Source of the DNA: Dysidea avara
Taxonomy: Eukaryota > Porifera > Demospongiae > Dictyoceratida > Dysideidae
Reading direction: 5' to 3'
Length of the DNA: 64,000 nucleotides
NCBI RefSeq assembly: GCF_963678975.1
Contig: NC_089275.1
Span: 49,189,883-49,253,882 of the forward strand
Shown in pieces: positions 1 to 10,916 of this stretch. Made by a program: the position numbers and the translations under genes. The stretch's first letter is position 1. Every line of letters starts with the position of its first letter. The notes under the pieces are model-generated. The model searched no databases. It was not told the DNA's origin and worked only from the letters and a program-made list of their open reading frames with translations.

Positions 1-740
1 TATAACCTGAGACCGGAGGGGGGTGTGGGGTATAGCTATAGCTATTGCAATGATTGTAACTACAAGTAAAAAGAGAGTTTGTGTGACAAAGTACAGTGAA
101 GAGGGATTCGCAAAATGATTATCACAGTGTGTGCTGTATGAGTGCTGATGACCAGAGATGAGCATATGTTCACAATCTAGGTTTATCCAATGAGTACATG
201 TTATTAATGATTGTATATATGTACATTTACATGTTACCCTTACAGCTAATTATTGCTAAAAATATATGTGATATAAAAAAAATGCAGTGATGTAACAAGG
301 ATGCTTATTTTGTCACATGAGCATGTATAGTTATATTAATTACTGTCAGTGATTTGATATTGATTTTTATTAATTTGTGAAAATTCACAGGGGCTGGAGA
401 GTAAAGGGCCTATAAGAACACCCCCTAAAAGAATGCAACATTTACACGACACACAACACAAACTGCAAAAATATTTACATAACACAAAATTAATAACAAA
501 AACAAACAAGAAGTTATATACATGCAGTACAGCAGAACAAAAACCTTATGTGAATTTACATTACATATTATATACAGAAGCTGGTAATGTGTTCCCCAAG
601 AGATATGTACAAAAAAAGAGTAACGATATGCATTAATCACTGATGATTTGTTTTAGTCATGAGTGTCCTAGAATGAGATTTTGTGTTGTTAAAGTTAAAT
701 TTGAAGTGATCATCAAAAGTAATCAAAGTTTGGTGATGCA
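1..740. other. Intergenic, no gene seen
   Basis: AT-rich sequence with short open frames on both strands but no recognisable domain, RNA gene or repeat ends. I see nothing supportable here. Confidence 0.5.
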
Positions 741-1382
741 TCAAGTCATACAAAAATAACAATGATATGGTGATGAGCCGTGTGTATATGGAAGGCCAAG
801 TAAGTTCAGAAAGGCAGGATCCTGATAATGGTGATCATGTAAACGTAGAAGGATTAAAATGACTGCCACAAATCCAGCGAGCATCCCGATTCTGAATAGA
901 TTCAAGTTGTTTGAGGTACTTATTATAATGAGGTAACCAAACTGGACAGCCAAACTGGATTAGCAGAAGAACAAGAGCACAATATGAATGGCTTTTAGCA
1001 GATTGTGAACAACAGTATAACAAACGACGTAGCAGGTTCAAAACTTTAGTAGCCTTAATGCATGCTAACTTACATTGATCTGTCCATGTCAAATGTTGAT
1101 TGATGTAAACTCCCAAATATTTCACCACTGAAGGGGTTGACCATCAAAGAGGTATGCGAAAGTAGGAGGATAATGATTGCTTGAGATACAAAGAGCTTCA
1201 GGCTTTGGAAGCTGCAAACGCATTAACCACCTTTGGCACCATTTAAGGAAAGTGTATAGATTTTCTTGCAGATATAAACAGTCAGCATTTGAAATAATCT
1301 GATGGTAGAAAGTGAGATCATCCAGCAATAAGCTTGAACTTTGCCAAGCCATTAAAATACAAAGATACTGTGCAGCAATCAA
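741..1382 (-). pseudogene. Non-LTR retrotransposon RT fragment
   Basis: Two overlapping minus-strand frames (1382-1122 and 1128-835) carry the C-terminal half of a LINE-type reverse transcriptase. The first has a degenerate catalytic-box remnant (LDDLTFY) followed by a W...W.M.L...K region. The second has the thumb/connection pattern KYLGVYI..., ...VWLPHY... and LESIQNR.ARWI. The frames are shifted relative to each other and truncated on both sides, so this is a dead copy. Family assignment (CR1/Jockey-like) is inference. Confidence 0.7.
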
Positions 1383-1420
1383 TACAGATTATAATGCAAG
1401 GGTGTGTTACTTTGTACATA

Positions 1421-1669
1421 TGTGACCCAGTCTGACAAAATGGGGTTTATAGCCCATCAAATTCTGACCATAATTTCAAAATTTGAAATTTTATAACGTT
1501 TTCTGTAGACATGATAATTATTTAAATTTTTTATCACTTATGTGGAAATTATGAAGAGTTTACTGAAACTTGCAGAATTGTTATAGCTTACACAGAAATG
1601 GAGATACTCATAATTAAGCAAACACATGTATTTCCAGCTAAAAGCCCCTTTTTGTCAGACTCGGTCACA
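1421..1669. mobile_element. Small MITE with 19-bp TIRs
   Basis: Terminal inverted repeats TGTGACCCAGTCTGACAAA (1421) and its near-perfect complement ending at 1669 enclose about 210 bp of AT-rich non-coding DNA. No transposase. A related end (CAGACTGGTCACAT) occurs near 6105. Confidence 0.55.
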
Positions 1670-2880
1670 ATTTTTATTTGCTTGTCTAAATTATGTCAGA
1701 AGTGATCAAAGATTGAGGAGTTAGCTACAAAAAAGTCTAAAATATTCCAAATTTTATTTACAGATGGGAAGAATGAAACCATAAAGGAGTCAATTCTTGT
1801 AGTTATAGTTGTCATGAGTGAAGTATCCTTTTCTTGTGGAATGGTAATTATAGGTACGAAGTAGCAGGTGGGTAAGTCAGTAAGATGATATACATACTAT
1901 TCTATTGCAGAAGTTAGTTTGGTATGGTTTTAGTGATAGTGGTCACTATAGGTTAATACAGGGGCGGATTTAGGATTTCTAACAGGGGATTTCCAGTGGT
2001 AGTAGGACTCAAATGCAGGAAACTGGGGGTGCAGCAAACCAGTTGCTGGCAAGATTTGTAATGTTTGGAATTTAATAAAATGTTGTGGTTTAAAACTAGG
2101 TAAATGTATCTACTGAATTCACTAGGCTTGAAACATTTTTGCAATAATCTTTGAACATTTTAATCAGTGAATGTTCTATTAGAGTATTTCACTACAAAGT
2201 GACTGCTCTATTAGAGAGTATCAATCTAAGATTTGCTTTACAGCATCTCAAAATATATTTATGACACGAGACTGCAGGGAGAGGCTGTGCCCTACTTAAA
2301 CATCTGAATCTTGGCTGTAGCATTATATTTTTGTACTTTCACCTTTGCCACACCCACATGGTTTCTTTTTTTGAGCCAGTCTTTGTGGTCACATGTGACC
2401 AAGAATTTTCATGCATATACTTAATGTATTACATTCTCTCATTTTAATAACAATCAATAAAACTAATCAACTCTTTGCTTCTTCATCTTGGCATTTGTCC
2501 TTCATTGCATCACAACTGCCATCATTTCCTCTGTTTGTTCTAAATGTAGCCTTGGAAGTTCATTACTAAACTATATTGATTAAATGATAGGCATTAAAAG
2601 CTTGGGGTGTGATCCTTAAGTTTTGCTATAAGGAAGTGATGGTATCAGTTACTGAGCTGATTCATGTGCATGTTATGCTCTCTGAGATGGTTTAGTTGTA
2701 GTTAAGGAACAATTGGTATAATATTATCAATAGCTAATTGCCTGGACAGCTGTTCTGAAGTAAGCCAATTCCAAAGGGGTTTCTGGAAACCTTGGAAAGC
2801 CGCTTCTGGGTTAAGGAATTTTCTAAATAATAGAACACAGCAGTTTGCCTATGAAGGCTGGTTGTCATCCAGTGGGTCTA
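1670..2880. other. Intergenic, no gene seen
   Basis: No coding exon recognised. A GGGGCGGATTTAGGATTT motif at about 1962 resembles the ends of the MITE family at 19,029 and 28,008, but no partner end was found. Confidence 0.4.
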
Positions 2881-2884
2881 TTAA

Positions 2885-3862
2885 AGTAGGCAGGGTTCAA
2901 TCCTACTGCCCTTACTTTTTTCAATGTATGTCAATGACTTGCCAAGTATTATATAGCTATTTCATTGTCTGACATTAGTATGTATGCAGATGATACTGAG
3001 CTGCACTTCGGCCACAGTGACCTTTCTGTAGTTGAGAATGCTGATGTTGAGAATGTATCCACATGACTGATTGTTAACAGACTGAAATTGAATGTGATAA
3101 AGTCATTATGTATACTGATTGGTTCCCGCCAGTACACAATCTTACAGTAACATTGAATGGTGCTAGTTTGTACTACCAAGAATCTAGCTAGGTACATATC
3201 TAGATCAACATCTCACTTGGCAAGCTCATGTGGGTATGTTCTGAGAAGAGTTAGAAAGAAACTTTATGCTGTAAATCACGTTAAGCATACTTTCTCTAGA
3301 GTTATTCAGTTGTTGTATATATATCGATACAAGCTTATACTATCAGTTTTGGATTACTGTAATACTGTGTGGTCACCATCAAACTCTACTAGCACTTGTC
3401 GTCTGGAGAGACTTCATTCTAAATTTACTTCATCATTACCTTCTTCTTCTATTAATTTGAACTTGCAATCGACTGTAACTGAAAGGCATACTTTTCATAA
3501 AGCGTTGCAGGTTTTTAGAATTGTTAATAAGATCTGTCCTCCTTATTTACATGGAATTTTCTCTTATGCTGTTGGTGTCACTGGTCACTCTGGTAGAAAT
3601 GTACACAGATTGTTTGTTCCTAGTGCGAAGACTAGTTGTGGTAAGCAGTCACTGGCATTTGGGGGCACAGCCATTTGGAACAGTTTACATAAAGCACTGT
3701 ACAGTGCTAAAACTGCCGATAAATTTAAAAACTTATATCATGCAATGTAGTTAATTTTTCTTTTGTGAACTGTATCTTGTATTTTACTGTGTTCTTAGGG
3801 TACAGCTGAAAAGAAGCCTTCCTTGGCTGATGCTGTTTTCCCTGACTAAATATTTGAGAAAA
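2885..3862 (+). pseudogene. Non-LTR retrotransposon 3' half
   Basis: Plus-strand LINE remnant. The RT active-site box reads MYADDTELH near 2980, followed by a region with an in-frame stop and a frameshift. A longer open frame (3157-3750) has the typical C-terminal pattern: ...YRYKLILSVLDYCNTVWSP..., LERLHSKF and a terminal WNSLHKAL...FKNLY. It ends in a short 3' UTR with GGTACAGCTGAAAAGAAG and an A-rich tail near 3860. A similar 3' tail lies at 48,928-49,026, so the family retroposed more than once here. Confidence 0.75.
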
Positions 3863-3864
3863 AA

Positions 3865-4010
3865 AGTTATACAGGCACAATGTGGAGTCTATGAAGTTTA
3901 TAAACCTTCAGGTCATTAGTAGCGCCCTTGCAATTGCTTCACTCGTGTGCTACAGATTAGGGCCTTCAGGTTTATAAATTTAATAGACTCCACATTGTGC
4001 CCGTATAACT
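3865..4010. mobile_element. 146-bp hairpin MITE
   Basis: Almost palindromic: the left arm starting AGTTATACAGGCACAATGTG is mirrored by ...CACATTGTGCCCGTATAACT at 3990-4010. The central core (CCTTCAGG...GTGCTACAG...GGGCCTTCAGG) is shared with the hairpin at 18,466-18,606, whose outer arms differ. Confidence 0.65.
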
Positions 4011-4311
4011 ATTATATGTAACTGATGTGTATACAAGTAATTAATGGTCATCCAAGTCAGAAAACTAATTAATAAGTAACTTGCAATTGTCTTGCCGCAT
4101 CCCATCTATTGTTGTCTAATACATAATTACAGCAAAGTTAACAAATCTGGCATGGCCGCACTGCTTTCTATTGTGTGGAGGAGAGTGGTACGGTATCCAG
4201 TAGTCCAGTCACCTGGCAGTGATTGTATACAACCCAAACACAGTTGGTTGTCCTAAACATGTTCACTTCATCTGTTCATCATCCCTGAGACATTAGCTAC
4301 AGTTTTAGTTG

Positions 4312-4698
4312 TCAGGGCCGCCCACAGGGGGGGGCAACTGGGGAATTTTGCCCCGGGCCCCAGCCTGAAAGGAGCTCCCAGGATGCCCCATGGAGGGCCC
4401 CTTGAATACCTGTTTAAAAGATCGATATACTCTAATAGAGCAGTCAGATCTAGATACTCTAATAGAGCAGTCACAGTATTCTTCAGAGTAGCAGTGTAGC
4501 AAGTTTATAAATAAGGAGATATGGTGGGTGAAGGGTAGCTATTGTCATTGTCAGCATGTAATGACCTTTTTTTTTTGGAGTTCAACTTACAGCTTGGGTG
4601 AAGTTGTGATTCAGAATGGAAACCTCCTTGCCCCTGAGGCCCCACTTTAACTCTTTGCCCTGGGCCCCTTAATTTCTCTGGGCGGCCCTGTCAGTTGT
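4312..4698. mobile_element. MITE with GGGCCGCCCA-type TIRs
   Basis: Ends CAGGGCCGCCCACAGGGG (4314) and GGGCGGCCCTGTC (4680-4693) are inverted repeats. The interior holds two TACTCTAATAGAGCAGTCA units and a GTAGCAAG...CAGCTATTGTC...TGACCTTTTTTT block. That block recurs at 62,250-62,540, marking a dispersed family. Confidence 0.55.
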
Positions 4699-4852
4699 AT
4701 GTCTCAGCTCAGGTGAATACAAAAAGACTATAATAAGAAATCATGTTTTAATCTTAAACACTTCAAGTTATGTTGCGCTTATAAGGAAGTAATGTTTCCT
4801 TGTGCATGAAGTTCAGCAAGTGATGTTGCTTTGAACTGAATATTAAGGAAAT

Positions 4853-5155
4853 ACAAGTATAAGAAAAATTTGGAATTTTAAATTAGATTAGGGACAATGT
4901 ATAATGCTGCAATAAAAAGTACTGAAACAAGCTGGATCGGAGTAGTACGTAATGTCCAAATACTGTAAAACAATAAGAAGTGAATATCCCTACTGTGCTA
5001 CACTCAATGCACAGTAGGAATATTCATTTCTTATTGTTTTACAGTATTTGGACATTATGTACTACTCTGATCCAGCTTGTTTCAGTACTTTTTATTGCAG
5101 CATTATACACTGTCCCTAATCTAATTTAAAATTCCAATTTTTTTCTCATACTTGC
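4853..5155. mobile_element. Long-arm hairpin MITE
   Basis: Arms of about 140 bp form an inverted repeat around a short CTGTGCTACACTCAATGCACAG centre. Arm landmarks are TTAGGGACAATGTATAATGC, CAATAAAAAGTACTGAAACA and AACAATAAGAAGTGAATATC. A truncated copy lies at 23,560-23,790 and a divergent relative at 35,943-36,195. Confidence 0.75.
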
Positions 5156-6377
5156 ATGTACACAGTAAATTCAAATGGATCAATTTGAACTCCATGGGTA
5201 AATTTAAACTGCAGAAGTTTTGGTTAAAATGACTATCTAAACCGGAGTAGGTATTTGAACTAATGAGTCAAAATAACCAGGGAAGGTCAATACAACTGTT
5301 CACTTAAGATCTTATTATTTTGGTGGTTTGAGTGTGAATTGTCAAGTCTACTATGGTAAAGTCTAGATGACCGGCTACATGGTTAAATTTACAGTATACT
5401 GACCGTTATAACAGTTGTGTTACATCCCACAATCAAAAGTGAACATGGAGAACATAGGTTTTAGATACAATTTTAAAACTCCATAAGACCAGGTATGGTT
5501 AAAGTATTAAAATGTAGTATGTAACAATTATTGTGAATATGTGTCATAGATAGGTTATTACTGATGATGACTGACTTGTTAATTATAAACAGACAAACAA
5601 ATAAACAAATCTTTTGTGACACAGGTTAGCTAATTTTACCACAGATGGTTAAATGACCATGATGGCAAAGTTATTTCAAACACCTGGCTAGAGGTTGAAG
5701 AGATTATAGAGCATCTGGGTAATATGACTATATCTTACAAAGTTAAAATAAACCAATACATCCTTGGGTCATTACTGCCAAAAAATTGGTCGTTTGAACT
5801 ACAGTTGCAGGTAAAACAATCCAAAAATTTGAGTCGTTTGTATACCTTACAGTGTACAGTATATATTTACTTCATAGATTATCAATAGTTGAGTCAATAG
5901 TTCTCCGGTCTGTGAAAAGGAATCTTATATAGCCTTTTCAATTACATGTACTTGGCTACCTGTAACTTGACTTGTGAATGTGGTATCACCCTGAAATTTG
6001 GTCCCCTTATACCACCATGGATTGGCTGTGTGTAATATGAAGGTGATAGGTTGAAAACATGAGGAGTTATGACAATTTGCAAAGGCTATAAGATCCCTTT
6101 TTGCAGACTGGTCACATCATAAGTTATAGTGTATGTGTCTATAATCTATGGTCACAGACAAGCTCAAATGTCACTGCGCATTAGCGCAAGCCCGGCTGGG
6201 CACGAGACTACCTGAAACAGCGTCAGCTCACATGTCAGCATTGCTATCAAGTTGGCACAATTAAACTTCATGTTTGCATGTGCAACTTAAAAAGGAAGGA
6301 ACAAGCTAAGCATGCTTTTATGCAGCTTTTTATGGTTGTGCTAGCTTGAAAAGCTGCCAATCTCCCGATTATCAGAA
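5156..6377. other. Intergenic, no gene seen
   Basis: AT-rich; no coding exon, RNA gene or clear element ends, apart from a possible MITE end (TTTTTGCAGACTGGTCACAT) near 6100. Confidence 0.4.
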
Positions 6378-8265
6378 ACTAGCATTGGTACCTGCCCTAT
6401 GTGCAGGACCATCTCCACATTAAACATTTTAATGCCACGAAGAGGGACTAAGCATTAAACACCAGCACTGCTAATGTAGCTATGTAGGGTACATGGTGAT
6501 GTCACATTTTTTAAAGAGCATGAGGTTTTCTTATGTCATTAATGATGCAAAACACTAAAGTTTATTGTTTGTGGTTTTGACAGGAATGTAGTTTAATTAT
6601 TCAGTGCATCTTCCCTACCAGTGACTTCAACGTGCTGTATAGAACAAACGAAACCTTTGCTGCTTTACATGAGAACTAATGCAACAATAATTAATATATT
6701 GGGAACCAAGCATAAATATTAGTGTCCTATATTTGCTGTGTAGCATGTATGTCGATAGTGCTTTAAAGTACATGATCCTTATGCAGTACATAATAATTTA
6801 TAGTGAAGCATGCATGCAAGGCTAGCTAATTAGTTAAACTGCATGCGAGCTAAGGCAATTGTATACAGTATACCCTACATTACATACAGGTTGTGTACAC
6901 ACGGTACAGTTTCAGTTTCTACATTTTGATGTTTACTTTACCGACTGTCACAAAGAGAAATGAACTTGAGCATAATTTAAAGTCAACACAATTTGCAGTT
7001 ATAGTTACTGCATGGCAAGCAAAAGTTCAGAACTTGTCCTATGCACTTTCAGTTCTGATGTTGCAGTGACACATATACCTCTTGCCATACAAAAACCCAG
7101 TTTTGAAACACCTGCAGTGTAATTGACCAATAAGGTAATGTATGAATCTTTAGAGTGAAAGCATGTAAGCAGGATAGTGAAACAGTTGTGCCAGGTCAGA
7201 TGCAGTTCCTTGGTGTAAACTATGGATCTGCATGGTTCCAGTATTATCATTTTTCTGATGCACAGTAGTATTTGTTCAATCATGCAAGCTGCCTATTATT
7301 ACAGCAGTATTGAGGTAGTCTGAACAAACAGTTTTTCATGTCAGTGCACACCAATGTGCTTAAAACAAAGATGTAGATATTCTGGATACTGGTGAAAGAA
7401 GCTTTTACCTACTCTAATACAACACACTGGACCAACACACAGATGGACAAATATGTTGGCAATTAGTCTGCCCTGTCCCAAAAGTGCTATAAGAGTCCCT
7501 ATTATGTGAGGTAATTCAGTGCCAGTGCTGAAAAATTGATCATAAGAGTTTGTAGATGAAGACTTGCATGGAACAGATAGAGCAAAAAGGTGCATCAAAA
7601 AGGTCCCAAAAGTGAAAAAAAAGTTATGACCTAGGCGGGGATTGAACCCTGGCTGGTTATAATAACTTAGGGTTAAGGGAGGTGCACAAATCGCCACAGT
7701 TGTTTATCAGTGGTTTTGACAGGAATGTAGCTCAACTTTTCAGTGATCCTTCCCTACACCAGTGCCTTCATCGCCCTATAAAGAGCGAACAAAAGCACGT
7801 ATTGATTTGCTACAACAACACTCGAGTTGCCAGATGATGGGCGTTTAATTTCGCTAAAGTCCCGCCTCGATACGTACTTTGCATGCCAAGATATGATGAA
7901 CTAAAAGTCGTGTTTTAAAAAGGTGTTCACAAAAAGGTACTGAGTAGAAAGAAAAAAATCTGTCAACACGTGGATTTGAACCCACGACCTCTTACATGCT
8001 AGTCAGGCGTTCTACCACTTGAACAGTATTTACTGTGGTTTTCAAAGGAATGTTGCTCAAGTTTTCTCTACACCTTGGCCTTCTACGCGCTGTAGAGACC
8101 GAACGGAAGCACGCGTGAACTCGTGATAACAATCTTAGAGTAGGCGGATGATGAGCGCTTCATTATCAGCACAGACTATGTCGATTCGCGCCAAGTCTGG
8201 TGAGTAAGCAGCGTGACCGTCAGACAGACAGACAGACAGACAGCTTTTCAGCTTTATATATATAG
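6378..8265. repeat. 1.89-kb repeat, tandem copy 1
   Basis: Starts ACTAGCATTGGTACCTGCCC and ends (GACA)n-GCTTTTCAGCTTTATATATA. It is followed directly by a nearly identical copy (a handful of substitutions and a 3-bp indel). Internally, a block starting GTGGTTTTGACAGGAATGTA recurs in diverged form at 6570, 7711 and 8035, so the unit is itself built from duplications. It contains tRNA-like segments on the minus strand (about 7960-8035, anticodon-loop CTAGCAT and B-box GGGTTCAAATCC; about 7635-7665). A diverged third copy lies at 27,679-29,652. Confidence 0.75.
7958..8035 (-). repeat. tRNA-like segment (SINE-like), copy 1
   Basis: Read on the minus strand it has an A-box-like GTTCAAGTGGTAGAACGCC, an anticodon loop like tRNA-Ala (AGC) and a B box GGGTTCAAATCC. 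It lacks a good acceptor stem. It is probably a tRNA-derived part of the surrounding repeat, not a working tRNA gene. The same segment repeats at 9843-9920. Confidence 0.5.
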
Positions 8266-10156
8266 ACTAACATTGGTACCTGCCCTATGTGCAGGACCAT
8301 CTCCACATTAAGCAGTTTAATGCCACGAAGAGGGACTAAGCATTAAACACCAGCACTGCTAATGTAGCTATGTAGGGTACATGGTGATGTCACATTTTTT
8401 AAAGAGCATGAGGTTTTCTTATGTCATTAATGATGCAAAACACTAAAGTTTATTGTTTGTGGTTTTGACAGGAATGTAGTTTAATTATTCAGTGCATCTT
8501 CCCTACCAGTGACTTCAACGTGCTGTATAGAACAAACGAAACCTTTGCTGCTTTACATGAGAACTAATGCAACAATAATTAATATATTGGGAACCAAGCA
8601 TAAATATTAGTGTCCTATATTTGCTGTGTAGCATGTATGTCGATAGTGCTTTAAAGTACATGATCCTTATGCAGTACATAATTTATAGTGAAGCATGCAT
8701 GCAAGGCTAGCTAATTAGTTAAACTGCATGCGAGCTAAGGCAATTGTATACAGTATACCCTACATTACATACAGGTTGTGTACACACGGTACAGTTTCAG
8801 TTTCTACATTTTGATGTTTACCTTACCGACTGTCACAAAGAGAAATGAACTTGAGCATAATTTAAAGTCAACACAATTTGCAGTTATAGTTACTGCATGG
8901 CAAGCAAAAGTTCAGAACTTGTCCTATGCACTTTCAGTTCTGATGTTGCAGTGACACATATACCTCTTGCCATACAAAAACCCAGTTTTGAAACACCTGC
9001 AGTGTAATTGACCAATAAGGTAATGTATGAATCTTTAGAGTGAAAGCATGTAAGCAGGATAGTGAAACAGTTGTGCCAGGTCAGATGCAGTTCCTCGGTG
9101 TAAACTATGGATCTGCATGGTTCCAGTATTATCATTTTTCTGATGCACAGTAGTATTTGTTCAATCATGCAAGCTGCCTATTACTACAGCAGTATTGAGG
9201 TAAGTCTGAACAAACAGTTTTTCATGTCAGTGCACACCTATGTGCTTAAAACAAAGATGTAGATATTCTGGATACTGGTGAAAGAAGCTTTTACCTACTC
9301 TAATACAACACACTGGACCAACACACAGATGGACAAATATGTTGGCAATTTGTCTGCCCTGTCCCAAAAGTGCTATAAGAGTCCCTATTATGTGAGGTAA
9401 TTCAGTGCCAGTGCTGAAAAATTGATCATAAGAGTTTGTAGATGAAGACTTGCATGGAACAGATAGAGCAAAAAGGTGCATCAAAAAGGTCCCAAAAGTG
9501 AAAAAAAAGTTATGACCTAGGCGGGGATTGAACCCTGGCTGGTTATAATAACTTGGGGTTAAGGGAGGTGCACAAATCGCCACAGTTGTTTATCAGTGGT
9601 TTTGACAGGAATGTAGCTCAACTTTTCAGTGATCCTTCCCTACACCAGTGCCTTCATCGCCCTATAAAGAGCGAACAAAAGCACGTATTGATATGCTACA
9701 ACAACACTCGAGTTGCCAGATGATGGGTGTTTAATTTCGCTAAAGTCCCGCCTCGATACGTACTTTGCATGCCAAGATATGATGAGCTAAAAGTCGTGTT
9801 TTAAAAAGGTGTTCACAAAAAGGTACTGAGTAGAAAGAAAAAAATCTGTCAACACGTGGATTTGAACCCACGACCTCTTACACGCTAGTCAGGCGTTCTA
9901 CCACTTGAACAGTATTTACTGTGGTTTTCAAAGGAATGTTGCTCAAGTTTTCTCTACACCTTGGCCTTCTACGCGCTGTAGAGACCGAACGGAAGCACGC
10001 GTGAACTCGTGATAACAATCTTAGAGTAGGCGGATGATGAGCGCTTCATTATCAGCACAGACTATGTCGATTCGCGCCAAGTCTGGTGAGTAAGCAGCGT
10101 GACCGTCAGACAGACAGACAGACAGACAGACAGGCTTTTCAGCTTTATATATATAG
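8266..10156. repeat. 1.89-kb repeat, tandem copy 2
   Basis: Second head-to-tail copy of the 6378 unit, with the same start (ACTAACATTGGTACCTGCCC) and end (GACAGACAGGCTTTTCAGC...TATATAGA). The very low divergence implies a recent duplication, or two haplotypes joined in assembly. Confidence 0.75.
9843..9920 (-). repeat. tRNA-like segment (SINE-like), copy 2
   Basis: Counterpart of 7958-8035 in the second tandem copy, with the same tRNA-Ala-like A box, loop and B box. Confidence 0.5.
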
Positions 10157-10916
10157 ATATGCCCCCACTCACGCCCCCACGTACATTTTTAGCATAGAAA
10201 ATAGACACCCCGGTAATTAGTCTGGCGGCGCCCGCCCCTTCGCATAGAGTAAGGGTCTGGTATGCTTAGTATAGCGGAGTTGTACCCGATTACCAAAAAC
10301 TGGTGCAACCAATCAGAACGCTCCACGTTTAATCAGCGCATTTTTTGTGTATGTTACGTCAAAAGAATGAATCATACTGTCCTAACAGTACTGAAGAAAC
10401 AAAAGGAGTTAGCTAATAAAGAACAAAGAGAAGAAAGTGTTATATCGGGAAGGGCTTTTCGCCTTGTTTGATACGCGAAAAACCCATGTTACGCTCTGAT
10501 TTCCTAGGTAGGGAGGCATGTGTATTTTATAAAAGTAGACCAATCCGCTGTCGCCTGTGTAAAGGCGAAGAAAGTTCAATATCTCTACCACAGTTTTGGG
10601 TCAAGGGGGTGGCACTCCACGAGGCACTCCAATAGTAGCTGTACTCCGAGCTGTGACCGCGGTCAAGGTGCTGGTCAAAAATCAACCTGAATAAAATGGT
10701 TCAGTCAAGAGTCATGCTGCTGTAGTACGGCGGTCAACGGTCAAGCAAAATCACACAACAAAAACCCACAATCGATATAAAAGAAGTGAAATATACGACA
10801 ATTTTCGGGGAAAAGCGAAAACAGCGATATAAATAGCTAGTTTGAGTATAGTGTCGTATGCAACTAGTAGCTATTATGGCAGATTCTGTAACAATGAAGT
10901 GCTCGAGAAGGCCGTA

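Noticed and set aside
8218-8245. GACA repeat tracts as a possible CRISPR-like array
   Set aside because: A simple tetranucleotide microsatellite in a eukaryotic repeat; no spacers.
7005-9583. Two duplicated pairs of minus-strand frames (92 and 118 codons)
   Set aside because: They lie inside the 1.89-kb repeat, start at non-ATG or weak positions and show no domain; duplication of the repeat explains the pairing.
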